Notes under the pieces: model-generated
Told to the model about the DNA's origin: nothing
Database searches by the model: none
The model's input: the letters and a program-made list of their open reading frames with translations, nothing else
Made by a program: the position numbers and the translations under genes
Assembly: GCA_024362935.1 (NCBI GenBank)
Contig: JANCRA010000014.1
Location: forward strand, 9,875,258 to 9,939,257
Length of the DNA stretch: 64,000 nucleotides
From: Setophaga petechia
Lineage: Eukaryota; Chordata; Aves; Passeriformes; Parulidae
Direction of reading: 5' to 3'
Shown here: in pieces, positions 24,611-36,562 of the stretch
Numbering within the stretch: the first letter of the stretch is position 1
Layout: each line of letters opens with the position of its first letter

Positions 24611-27600
24611 AGGCCTTCAAAATCAGCATAGACCTTTTGAGGGCTGCTGTTTTGAAGTAAGAAGGGCTCATTGCTGAAGAGGAAAGCAACTGGCAAGAAT
24701 CTGACAGGGTATTTATTGCATTACTGAAAATGGTGTCTCAAGAACCACTGATTTGGACCATGATGAAACCTTTAAAGGAGAATTGCTTTCAGCTGAGGAA
24801 TCCTCTGGGGCCTGATTGTCAAAACACCATTTACATAATCATTGTCAGCATGCAAATTCCTGATTTTTTGAAGCATAAAGGGCACATAAATGTTTAGTCA
24901 AGATGGCCTGATGTGTTGGTTTAGTTTTTTTTTTTTAGCCTTCCTCTGTTGCAAGAGAAACATTATAATACCATTGGTATGCTGCCTAAATGTAAAGATA
25001 TTTGTGACAGGAAGAAATCTATTTTCTACATATTTGTATAATTAGGTATGTGTAGCTTTGTGTGTGCACGTACAATACCTACACATGGCTGATCCATACC
25101 TTGTAAGGTGGCCCAGATGGGAACTTACACATGTTGAGAAATATATTGTCAGCCTATCCCTCGTACATGTTATGCCTTCTAGAGACAGTTTAATAAAATG
25201 GGTGCTTTTCCATAAGAAAAGTTCAACAGCCATGAAGAAATATGCACAGCGTGTCTCCATTTCATCTTTACATATCTTGTAATTAAAGATGTGCCAAACT
25301 CCTTGAAAATAATTCACTTGGTCAGTGAACCACATTATTCAGCGATTTGCAGATATCACAGAAGAGAAAGCTTCAGCATTTTGATTCACTCTGTGAATCC
25401 ACTCAGTGTTCCCCACATTATGTCTCAGTGATGCCCAGTAAATTGGCTCTCATTGCTTCACACCACATTACTATGCAGCAGGTCAAAGTAGCACTTTTTC
25501 CTTATCAGGTGTGAAATGTTAGGTGGTAAATATTAAAGCCACAAAAAATATTTTTGCAAAAGAGCTATTTGCAAGGTTGATCTTTGGGAATTTGTTCTCA
25601 GTAGAATTATATTTTATTAATACGCTCTAAGAATATCATCAGCAGATTCTGGGGCAAGTAGTAAAATCAATCTTTTCTCACTTTAGGGCATACCTAGGCT
25701 GCATTTTAGGAGGTTCAAGGCTTTTTCTACTTTATGGAAAGTGGGATCATTACTGTTGGTGTATTACAACCTAATCTGCTGGAGTGACAGATAAATGGGG
25801 CTGCATCCACTGAGATTTCTGCACAAAATGCTCAACCCTGCTGCTGGGGCTGCAGCACCCTGACTGTGAAGGGAGGACAATGATCCCTGGATGTCCAGAG
25901 CATCCTGACACAGTATTAGTTCATTACCTGTTGTCTGCAGTTATGGCAGTTCATCCTTGAAACCTCATTGTGCCCCAAAAACCCCAATCCTGTTTCCTTC
26001 ACTGAAGCCCTCATGGCCCTTGCACGCAGGTGAGCCCTGAGCAAGCTCAAGTCCTGTGTGTACCCAGCTCTACCACAAGGGGTTTTGTCAGGGGCTGTCC
26101 ACACCTGTGAAAGCAGAGAGATGTTTACCCTGACCATACACTGGTTTTTAGCCTTTGTTATGGATTTTTTTATCTCTACTTTACTACAGAAGTGAACTGG
26201 ATGATCTCTTATTTCCCGTCAGTTTGTGTTCCTGTAGCTCAGCTTGCAGAGGCTGGACAGTACCTTATGAACCATGTAGTCAGCAATAGAATTTATGCTG
26301 TATTTTTGTATTCCAGCAATTGCCTGGTATTTTAAAGATCTATGCTCAGTTTTTACATAATGTAAGTAGAAATATCTTCCTGTTGAAATATTTGGGTGTT
26401 TCTCTGTGGGATGGATTGGTCTCTGTAGGGGTGGGTGCAGCCTGGCAGGGCTTTGGAGGAGACTCAAGGAAATAAAGGGAGTTGTACCAGCCTGAGCCCA
26501 GCCACCTTTGACATTTCCTTGCTGGATTTATAGCCACTAGGGGGTTATGAGTTGTGTGCTTCTCATGCTGCTGTGCAGCATCCAGACCAGTTATGTTACT
26601 GTAAACACAGTATATGGCAGAAAAAAAGTATATTAATATCAGATATGATGGAGAGATGTCCCATAGTACTTCCCAGGCTTGTTGGTCTGTGAACCAAGGC
26701 CTCTGGTCTGCAGTATTGGGAAGATGGGAGCTGTAGTGGTTCTTAGTGTTTTATCACTGGTCAGCTGATCTGATTCATCATCAGAGTGATAGAAAAATGG
26801 CTTTGACGTGAGAAATGTTTACTGGTCAGTGCTATTCCACAATGCTTGTGCTGTGTCAGCTGAACCTCTCCTATTTTAGGTGCTTTGAAATATTTGTGTA
26901 TTATTGTCCACTACACGGAAGGGAAAACAGAAACTTTGGGGCTCCTCCAGTGGTTTCACAATCTCCACTATTTTTACATATTCTGGGTAGACTGTGTTGG
27001 AGATGAGAATCATGGAAACTTGTATTTCTCTGTTAAGTGCTCTGATTTTATGGGTGCAAAAAAAGGGATGCTAGCTAAGCTTTGTGGAATTTTGTAATTC
27101 TTGCTAGAATTTTGCTTGATCTTATTGGAGGGAGAAGAGGGGCCCTTGTCTATTGCCTGCAGATGTTGGATCTGTTTGAGAGTGTGTGCTGCTAACACCA
27201 TGTTTACTTCAAGGTCATGGGTGCATGGTATTCAGGGGGTTTTAAAAGATGGAAAGAACATCCTAGTTAGGTGGGATGTGGGATATTTCTCAGCTGTGGA
27301 CCTGGGAAGGTTGGGGTGGAGGGTAAGAAGGCAGCAGAGTGTTTCAGCTGCTCAGAAGGTTTAACTGTAGTCGCTTCAAATCTTCTTTTGCTGATCTGCT
27401 GAAGATTGTGTAATCTCTCTAGCATGCAGATGTTGAACAAAAGAATATTACTCTTACATCCTTAATCTGTCTTTCCCTCTTCCCTTCCTTCCTTATGATC
27501 CACTCCCCATTCTCCTGGGAGTTGGAAGAATAAAATGGAATTTGCAAAAAGGTGCATTTCTACTTTCCAAGAACTAATTCTCTGTGAAGAGATTATCTGT

Positions 27601-30600
27601 ATTACTGGGAAAAGCTACTGCTCATTAGATGTCATGCTGTAGATGCTGTTTAAGGCGATAAATAAAGTATTGTGGATCCCAGCACACAGGAATATAATTA
27701 ATGGGGTATTGGCTTTAATATGACCATGGAGGGATTTAACAGGAGATCAGCTGTGTTTAGTAATTTCACTGATAGGTTCTTCCTTCCCTAGATGAAGGAT
27801 TTCTACCTTTTTCTGGAATATCAAGCTATGCCCTAATTTACATAATGTAGGGTATTTCTCTTGTATAACATAGAATAGAGGACACAAACAGGAAATCAAG
27901 AATCTTTAAAATATGCAAACATAGGGATAGTTTAAATCTCTCTTTTTTTAACTAAGTCAGAGTTGTACTATGTTTGAAAGGAAACACATCAACTTTTGAA
28001 ACAGCTATAAGATAATACCGTGCCTTACTCAAAACAAAGTCCCACTGAAGTCAAGAAATGAGGTATTCATGTCCTAGAAGGGGGAAGAGATGGTTTAGTC
28101 AACTGTTGAATAATAATCTGTCTGTAAAGGTGTTATAAATGCAGCCACAGAGGTGGATGAGATGGTCATACAGATGTGATGAATTTCAAAGATGGTCTGA
28201 GCAGCAATTTTTCATTCCAGAGTAGCTCAGCATGTCTGTGTAGCTGTGCAGGTGTTGGAGGTCTCCCAGTGTAATGCCTGTGAATGGTAGGTGTCTCCAA
28301 AGCCTCACCAGAGCACTGCTCCAAGCCCTGAGATTGAACCAGGGAGAGCAGTTTCCTCAAGGCTCATATGTGAACATTTAGGCCCATGTCTCTCTCACCC
28401 TGTGTGAGCACATGTGGTGCTGGTGTGTGTGGGGGAGAATAATCCCTTTTAATGAGTGGCAAACCATCTATCTAGACAATTTGCATGGATAAGCACAATC
28501 CATCATGATACATCACCAAAGATTAGCCTGCTTATGAGACTGACGTGTTTTGAAAGGAACACACCAAAGTGAAATTTATTTTCACACTCCGAAGTCTGTG
28601 GCTTTGATCAAGGAAACAAAGCATGGTGTTATTTTAAGAAGACACTAATGACTGAAAAAGAAGTGATGTGTTTAAAAATCTTGGCCTGCTGTGGGTAATG
28701 GTTGCAGGGTTTGCCACCAGCTTCCCATTAGTGTCTGAAAAGCTCCCATGCTAAACCCTGCTGCACAAAGCTAGCAGAAATTTTAATACTTATATCTCTG
28801 ATTAAACTAGTGCACATGTCTATGAAAGGCCTATTTTTTAAAGATCAACAAATATATTTCATATTGCTGGCTGCAGATTACAAAACCTTAAGATCTACAA
28901 GCATCAATGAACAGTAAAATATATGGCCAGATGATTGACAGGACAAGAAACAGACAGGTATTGTGTGTAATAGGCTAAAACCAGCCTCTGGAAAAAACAT
29001 GAAAAATGGAAATTAAAACAACAGAAAAACAAAGAGCATTTCAAATTTGCCTTAATTCAATTTTTATTGCTTTGCACATGATGTTACTCAGCCAAAAGGA
29101 AGTGAAATTTTTTATGAATTTAATAGTACACTTCTGTATTTGTATGCTCACATCTTTTATTCTGTATCAAAGTTAAATTAAAATGGAAATGTAAGGGTTG
29201 ACTGTGATATCATTCAGGCCATGTCTCAAACACATTTGAAAAGTTAACTGCACCAGTTTGCTTGCAACAGATAGTTATAGGAAGCCTTTAGTATTTTTAT
29301 GAGCAAGTAAGTCTTAAGGATGGGCACCTGCTGCTCAAAGGAGAAATTAATGATTTTTATGAGATCATTGGGAAGAGAAATGTAATTTCCACATTGTGAC
29401 TTTTGAATGAATATTTGAAAATCATTCCTTTGTACCTGAGCTACCATTAAATGCAGATTGCTTGGGTCTTTATCTTGTCTGAAGTTTGAGGTCTGTACAG
29501 GCAGTCTAGTTGAAAGGAATGGGAGAAATGAAACTGCTTTGTACTAATGCTACAGATCTGAATGTTTCCTTCTGTCCAGCTGTACTTGTGCATTCCCACA
29601 CATGATCATGGCTTATTTTTTCTCTGACTGCCCTATCTCTGGTTTTTTATGCTAAGATAGTCAGCTAGAAAAAGTAAAATTGGGTGGTGAGTTGCATGTC
29701 TTGAGAAAACAATGGACTGCTCCAGCTTTCTGTGTTAGAAGGATTTTCACTGGTTTCATAAATGTACTGGGTGATGTGCCCTTTCACAGCAGGGCAAATA
29801 TTATATTGAGTGATCTCCTTGGAGTAAACCAAACCCCTTTACAGGTAGTAACAAAGTGGACATGAATGAGTTTTATAGGGATCATTTGAATTATTACAGC
29901 ATCTTTATGGTTAGCATTGCCATGCAGCTCTAAAGAATAAAGCCAGCACAGGCACTGCTTTATTAAAAAAATATAGCAAAATGTAGTTTGAATGAGTAGC
30001 CAAAAATAATGTGTAGCCTTTTTGGAGCAGAAAGGGGATCTGCCTCCCTTTGTCATCCACTGCTTTTGGTCATGTCATGCCAAAATATTGCTCAGTCATC
30101 AAATGTTTGAATTTGATCATATTGTATGTACAATCATCCCTTTTGGATTGCCCCTGCTGGTATTGTTTGTCAAAGAAATTTGTATTCATGTGGTGTCATT
30201 GATCTTTCTGCAAATCACATCTATATTTCAGTGGTACATAAATTGTTTTCCTGCTCTGTGTCCAAGCACTGATCTGGGAAGTACAGGAGACTGGGAAGGG
30301 AAGGTACAGATTGTCACTGCTGTGATCAGCAGTGAGTTCCTGCCATAATCATTGCAGCCTGAGTTCAGTACCCTCTCCACCTGGGTATGTAACTCAGTTC
30401 CAAGGTGGAAAACATCAGGAGATAGATGGGCAACCACAAGACTGTTGAATTTTTTCATCTCTGTCAGTGAGCCCAATATTGTCTTTCTACAAACTGTTCT
30501 CTTATTGATGTATGGCTTCACATTGTGTACCTAACCATGTCCATTAAAACACAGATTCAAGGATAGGGAAATTGCTGTGAAAGTGGTAAAAAAACCCATT

Positions 30601-31941
30601 TCTATCTGGGGGTTTGTTTGCTTTCTGGTTTATTGACCTGGGTGTCTCATTTTTTGGGTTCCTCTAACCATCTGTATGTAACTTGTACATTCTGGTGGGA
30701 TAGAAAATGTGAGCTATGTGGATTTTTATGACTTGCATGGATAGTTGCCGAGGTGCTGACTGTTCTGGATGGCAGATGTAGCACCAGGACTGAGGAGGGG
30801 CTTTTGGCAATGCTCAGAAAGGCGCACTCGCCTGGCGCTCGGTGTAAAGGCAAACATGATCACAGGAGGAAAGGCTGCCAGAAAAGCAACATCTTAACAT
30901 CTGTCCCATATAAAATACCTTATTTTTCCTTCTGTCATACAATGTTTGCTTTCTGGTTTCATCCTGTACAACTGCAAAGCTGGTAGGGAATTTAGAGTTT
31001 CATGAATATCTGTGTTTAAAAGCTCAAACCTCTTTCAAGAGTCCTATATTCCCAGCTAACTAGGGCTTTAACTTTAAAATTTTTTTAACTTGTTTATACC
31101 TAAACCAGTATGAGATATTAATTTATTTTTCACTCACAATCAGGGATATTTTTATTCTAAGTAATTAAGTGCTGATGTTTCAGCCATCCTAATTACTCCT
31201 CCTTCTGTTTTTGAGACAGGCTTGGTGATTTGTATGCATTTGAAGCTTCCAGTATCTGAAAATATTTTCTCACAAAATTATACACAGAGGTCTAAATACA
31301 GAAATATGTCAAACAGCTAATGGTTGCTTTTCAGTCTGTATGTGTCACACACTAGGGCTCACAAAGAATAACTAAAACAACAAAACCAAAGTATAATTTT
31401 TCTGGGATTGGGATTTCTGCTAAAAAATATATTGATGTTTGCAAACCAGAAGGTTGGAGACCATTAAAGGAATCTGTTTGCAATTGCCTAGAAAAATCAT
31501 GTGTCTGTGGCTATTACCTGGATGCTCAGTTCTTCCCTGTGACAAACTGACTCTCCAGCAGCAGCCACGTGTCTGTGGACCCTTGGGAATGACAAAGGAG
31601 GATGCTTTTTCCTTCTGCCTTTGCCTTTGCTGAGCTGAGGTCAGTGCAAATTATGTCCAATTATATCTGGTGAGCCTGGAACATTAGAAAAATTGTCATT
31701 GGTGATACAGTGGAAACAGCAATCTACTCATGAGAAGGAACTGATGCTGCTTTGACTGCTGCTGTTCGTAATGGTGAAAAAATTAATTGTTATGAAAACT
31801 TGAAAAATATGAAAGGTCAACTTTTTTATAGACTTATGTAGTCTTTTGGGGATTTTTTTGTTATTCAGTTGGAATCTTTCTGAGTGTTCTGCAAAAGGTA
31901 TCTCTGAAATATATAAAACTGTCACGTGTTACTTGCTTGCC

Positions 31942-31960
31942 TTTTTTTTTTTTTTTTTTT
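31942..31960 (+). repeat. T19 homopolymer
   Basis: Nineteen consecutive T residues. No CR1 or SINE body is recognisable on either side, so it is recorded as simple sequence. Confidence 0.8.
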
Positions 31961-32874
31961 GTAATTAGTTCAACATGGCACAGGACCTCTCAATGACCCT
32001 TGGTTCTGTGTCACAGATTGCACTTTGTATGTTTATATGAAATACCAGGATAAGAGTCAGCCTGGGAGCACTTTGGTGATTTTCAAAGCAGAAAAGTCTC
32101 TGTGGGGGCAAATGTTTGTGATAACTACAACTTTATTAAAACTTTTGAAGGCAGTGAAAAAATGAGACTGCAGAACTTCATCAGTGACTGAATTTTTCCT
32201 AGTGGATGGGAAAAATTTGGCTGAAAATATAATTTAAAAAGATTCAGGCTTGGTTTTTCATAGCATTAAACCTTATTTTGTTGATTATTTTAAGGCAAAG
32301 TGAGTGTAAATCTGTTGGTCCAGTGTTCTGTAAAAAAATTGAGTGTGACATGAAGCCAAGGTGGGTGCAGCCCCTAGACTTTTTAAAAATCTCCTGCTGA
32401 TTTCCTCATTTTTGGTTGGTGATTGTAAGAGGGAAGAACAAACAATATAGATAAACACGAAATCATTGTTTAAGGCTGTAAAGTTACCAGATCAAGGTGT
32501 GGTGCAAAATAAGGAATATCTGAAAGACTGATACTGAAATGGTGCCTTATGGTCAGAAGGCTTAAGGGGATGAAGCAGGTTTCAAATAAAACAAAATTTT
32601 GTTTTGTTTATTAAAGCAATTTAAAAGGGATTGTTTTAACATTATCATTGAATTGCATTAAACTGAATCAATTTGCTTCAATAGAACTTTAAAGCTTAAG
32701 TTCTTTCGGTCTCAAAATCCCAGACTTAACCTTGGTTCCTCTTTCTAAATCTTAAAATCTTGCCTTTGACCCTGGGCATATAAAACTTCATAGATAAGAA
32801 ACAGTTGTGTGTACTCATTAGTTACTCCAGTTCTGGGATCACTTTAGGGAGGAGGCTGCTTCTGAAAATGCATG

Positions 32875-32898
32875 ATGATCATATCATCATATGATCAT
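32875..32898. repeat. 10-bp hairpin with 4-nt loop
   Basis: ATGATCATAT (32875-32884) and ATATGATCAT (32889-32898) are exact reverse complements separated by CATC. It is probably simple ATC-type sequence folded on itself. Confidence 0.7.
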
Positions 32899-33389
32899 GG
32901 TTTGGGTGCAAAATTCTTCATTTTCTGGGCAAGGAGAGACTTGAAGAGTGAAGAAAAAGATGCTACAATGCAGTTCTGGATTTCATCTCTTAGTTTTCCT
33001 GCAGTTGTACTAGTTCAGCCTTGGCTGATCCTTCAGAAAACTTGATTTCTCCCCACAGTACAGCTTTATTCTTCTCACTTTATGGTACAGTCTTTCCTGC
33101 ATCATAAGGTCATGAAACACCATTTTCATAATAACAGAAGCATAATTTTAACAAGATTTTGTAGCCTGTTCATATATTCTTTTGAATAACTCATTGCCTC
33201 TTCTTTATCTTTGGTATGGTATTTTAAGTTACAGCTTACAGATGTGCAAACCATTTTATTTGGGTCTATTTTGTAGTTCATAATCTTCATGGAATTGTAT
33301 TTGCAAATTTCTTCCTGGTTTTTATTGCTGATTGTCTCCTTTAAAGACCTGAACCACTTCTTTGCTTTGAAATGTGTGGCATCAATAAG

Positions 33390-33660
33390 ATAATCAATTA
33401 ATCGAAAGTCTCAAGATAATATTTCAAATTTTACTGACGTTGATGTAAAGGAAGGGAAAATGTTCTTTGAGAAACACCAAATTTCTATTTTTGGCCTTGT
33501 TCCAGAGTTTTTTTCCTGAAATACATTTCAGGGAAGTCCTGCAAGAGAAACCCTATGCCCGTCAAATCAGAAAACTTGAGAAAGTGATGGGTTTAGTCAT
33601 TAGCTTCCAGCCTGATGACCTGGGAAGAGGGGGCTGAATGTCGAACTGGTGCTGGAAATG
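33390..33660. promoter_or_regulatory. Candidate conserved non-coding element
   Basis: A compact string of homeodomain/PBX-type words (TAATCAATTAATCG at 33391-33404) is followed by a CRE half-site TGACGT (33435-33440), a CCCGTCAAATCAG segment near 33558 and TGTCGAAC near 33640. Four CpGs are kept in DNA that otherwise lacks them. No open frame of note covers the segment. Enhancer function is an inference from motif density. Confidence 0.35.
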
Positions 33661-35589
33661 TTTCCTCTCTGAGCAGTAGATGTGTCCTTTACTAAATTAA
33701 CAGTCAGCCTTGAAAGGAAAATATATGAAGCATGGATCAGGGAATTAATTCAAATTAAAAAGAGAAATGGTGCTGAATATTCAAACTCAAAGCCAGTATT
33801 TGTTCTCTTAAATTTAGACTCCACATGCCTTCAAGCTGTGGGCTACATCATAATGTAGTTTTTCATGGTCCACTCCCATCTCACTGCCTAACTCATAAAA
33901 TCCCTGTGACAGCTGTAGCTGTGGATTAATAGAAAAGTAGAAGTTGGAAAGTATTTAAAGTTTTTAGCTGCCTTTTTAATAGAATTTAGGAACTGGGAAT
34001 GGGAGCTCTCCAGAGACAGCAGTTTCAAAAGTTTGCTGTAAAAACTGACTACGCAAGGAAATTTTGTCACTGAAATGGTTTATTAAGGAGTAGCAATCAG
34101 TTTTATTGGCAAGCACAAAATGTAAGGGTTTCATGAGATACAGGACAGGAAGTTGTTTTTTTTCTGATGTACCTTGCAATGAAAACTTAATTTTTTTGTT
34201 TGTGTACTAGTATTCATTCTTTAACTTTTACAGTTTGGACTAATCCAAGTAGGATATATCATAAAAACAAAACCTTATATTATTCCTTATCTTTCAGAAT
34301 TGCCTGATTTTGGCATCTAAATTTTGCTGTTAATTCTTACTGAAACCTCTGAAATGTTGCAGAGGATGAATTTTAGCTTCTCGCTCTACATAATGTCAAC
34401 ATTTACCATATTTTCAATAAATAATACATTTGAGCACATTTATAATCAGTCCTAACAAGAGTACTCATTTCTGTTTGCTTTTAGTTATTTAATGTTTTTG
34501 AATACTAAAACTGAGAGTGCTTTTATATACATATATAAGATAAAACCTCCCCACCAAACCCAGCACCTAGATGGTTCCAATGGTAAAAGCATCTGTCAAA
34601 GGTTGCTTTTCAAACTTCTTGAAGTCCCAGAGATTACTGGGGACTAAAAAACAGTGGGGTTTTCATTTAAGTTTGCTTGTTATTCTTGGTTATAAAGTTG
34701 GGGAAAATAAAAAGTCTAATTTAGGTCAAATTATACATTTTATAGGACCAATGTAAAGAGACTGGTTTTAGTTGAAGATTTAGTTTTAAAGCAAGCTTCA
34801 AAACAAGATAATTGCACATTTTCTCTATGAGATTTTGTATTTGGAATTCTGTGGTGAATTTTCAGAAAGCAGCAGCGTGGACTGCATAAAACACCAGGAA
34901 CAGGACATAAGGAATGTCTTAGTAGTGGGAGAATTTGGGCATTTTGAGAGGGGAGGAAAAAGCCTCACAGAGCTCACCTCACCCCAAGGGTGTAGTTCTG
35001 CCAGGCATAAGCATAATTTATTAATAATAAGTAACACTGAGAGCTGATGCTCTTTGGTACCAGTGAGTTGACCACCCCAGGCCAGGTTTTGCAGCCTCTG
35101 TGCCAAACTGGTTCCTTGCAGGTCCTGCCATCTCCAGCAATTTTGCAAATCCCTCTCTGGGGAAGGCTGGATTTCACAGGGCTGCTTGGGGAGCACCCTC
35201 AGGTTTGCTTGCCAGCCCCTGAGGGGCCAGTGGTGCCCCCAGAAGTCAAGTTACATCCCTTTATTCCCACCCTCAAATCTTATCTACTTTGCCTCTGACT
35301 TCAGCCCCAGTTTGAAGTCCCCCTTGCAGAGGTAGGGGATTTAGGAGCCCATGAGTACCTTTAATTTTGTTAACTAGGGTTTGTCAAATGGAAGCTGATC
35401 ATGAACTGCTTAAAGTGTGTAGGATTCTAATTGATAGCTGAACAATTCAACAGTGCTTTTTGCAGTTACAGAGTAGCTGCCAAAATCCCATAAATGACCA
35501 TGTTAGTCATATTTTTTTCCTTCTTCAGAAGGAATATTTCTTTCTTTTATTAATATAAAACCACAATGTCATTATGTCACCCATGCATC
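33661..35589. other. Non-coding spacer
   Basis: AT-rich up to about 34830, then a moderately GC-richer patch to about 35340. The latter carries opposed frames (123 and 67 codons minus; 70 and 83 codons plus) with no recognisable protein features. Nothing else was identified. Confidence 0.55.
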
Positions 35590-35970
35590 CACTGTGTAAT
35601 TACTCCATTTTAAAGATAAATCCATTGTCTTAGGATGCATCCATCATGGATGTCACCTTTAGCACAGAAGGTGAGACACTAAATGGACACCTTTTACTAA
35701 TATTAATTTCTATAGAGTCATCAATTGTGAATAGACTATCCATTGTTCTCTTTGACAGAGACAGGCCAATGACAAAGATTAAATTATCCATTTTTGTGGA
35801 AGCGAGGGATCTGCTTCGAAGAGTGCTCTGCGAGATCTTGCTTTTTTGGCCTGAGTATATTACATCAATCTACAGTTTGTTCATTTTAAACACCGATCAA
35901 TTACAGCAGAAGATTGCTGATTGCATGTTCTTCATTGAAATGAAAGGTCAGGAATTGGAGAAGCTTTGAT
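35590..35970. promoter_or_regulatory. Candidate conserved non-coding element
   Basis: The segment has an enhancer-like word set: CATTGTT (SOX, reverse, 35741-35747), TGACAG (MEIS, 35753-35758), CCAAT (35766-35770) and ACAAAG (SOX/TCF, 35772-35777) within 40 bases, then four CpGs at about 35803-35895. A 107-codon plus-strand frame (35646-35969) happens to span it. Its product has no signal peptide, domain or family resemblance that I recognise, its ATG has no clear Kozak context, and no splice context supports an exon. I favour a non-coding element in which stop codons are absent by chance; a short coding exon remains the alternative. Confidence 0.45.
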
Positions 35971-36449
35971 TTTTCTCCCTGAAAGATTTTAGTCAAAAAG
36001 AAAAGAAAATGCCTGGTTTTGTCTCTAGCCTGCTGTGTTAATCTGACACTCAAGGGCTCTTCCTGGATCTTCTGCCAGCCTTATCTCAGATTCTCATGCA
36101 ATTTAAATGACAATTTATATGCTCATTTAAATTATGCAGGAGTGTTATTCTCAGAACATACTGAAGGGTACATCACTGGAAACTTGCTGGAGCCAGTACA
36201 GGAGCCACGGAGGCCCCAGTGCCTTTAGTAACTAAAGGGAACTCTTGTGTTATTTCAGAACCACCTGACCCGTTTGGGGTGGGGGTGTGAGGTCAGGCAT
36301 GCTGCACATGGTCTTGTTTTCTTTGTGTTTTGTCTTGGTGCAGTGAGTGAGTGGCATGTCTGGATGCAGTGGTATGGGAGAAACTGACACAGGATGAATC
36401 CGACCAGCAGCCCATGAAGTTATTTCCCCATTCTATCTGGATAAAATTC
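35971..36449. other. Non-coding spacer upstream of CR1
   Basis: No gene is seen. Part of the region just before 36450 may be unrecognised, more diverged CR1 sequence belonging to the element that follows, but I could not align it to the family with confidence. Confidence 0.5.
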
Positions 36450-36562
36450 CTCAATATATCAGGGCACCTGGGGACATGGGTTAGTGGTGGGCTTGGCAGT
36501 GTCATGTTCACAGCTGGACTCAATGGTCCAAAGGGTCTTTTACAATCTAAATGATTCTATGG
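36450..36562 (+). mobile_element. CR1 LINE 3'-end fragment, sense
   Basis: The sequence follows the CR1 3' untranslated end in order: GGCACCTGGGGACATGG, TTAGTGGTGGGCTTGGCAGT, then GCTGGACTCAATGGTC, GGTCTTTTACAATCTAAATG and the terminal GATTCTATG unit at about 36553-36561. Only a single terminal ATTCTATG unit remains and substitutions are scattered, so this is an old, 5'-truncated, immobile copy. No reverse transcriptase remnant is visible upstream. The 3' end is well placed; the 5' limit is approximate. Confidence 0.85.

Larger units (their letters stand above)
24611..33389. other. Non-coding spacer, about 8.8 kb
   Basis: Mainly AT-rich with a GC-richer patch at about 25790-26110. Frames of 60-108 codons occur on both strands without recognisable content. 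Minor items inside are a four-CpG burst (30823-30841), a T19 tract (31942-31960), an 18-bp palindromic AAAACAAAATTTTGTTTT word near 32588-32605 and a 10-bp hairpin (32875-32898). No gene, RNA gene or identifiable mobile element was found. Confidence 0.55.

Noticed and set aside
26532..26546. CCACTAGGGGG word as a CTCF site
   Set aside because: The left half is perfect but the following GC-bearing half is replaced by TTAT, losing high-information positions.
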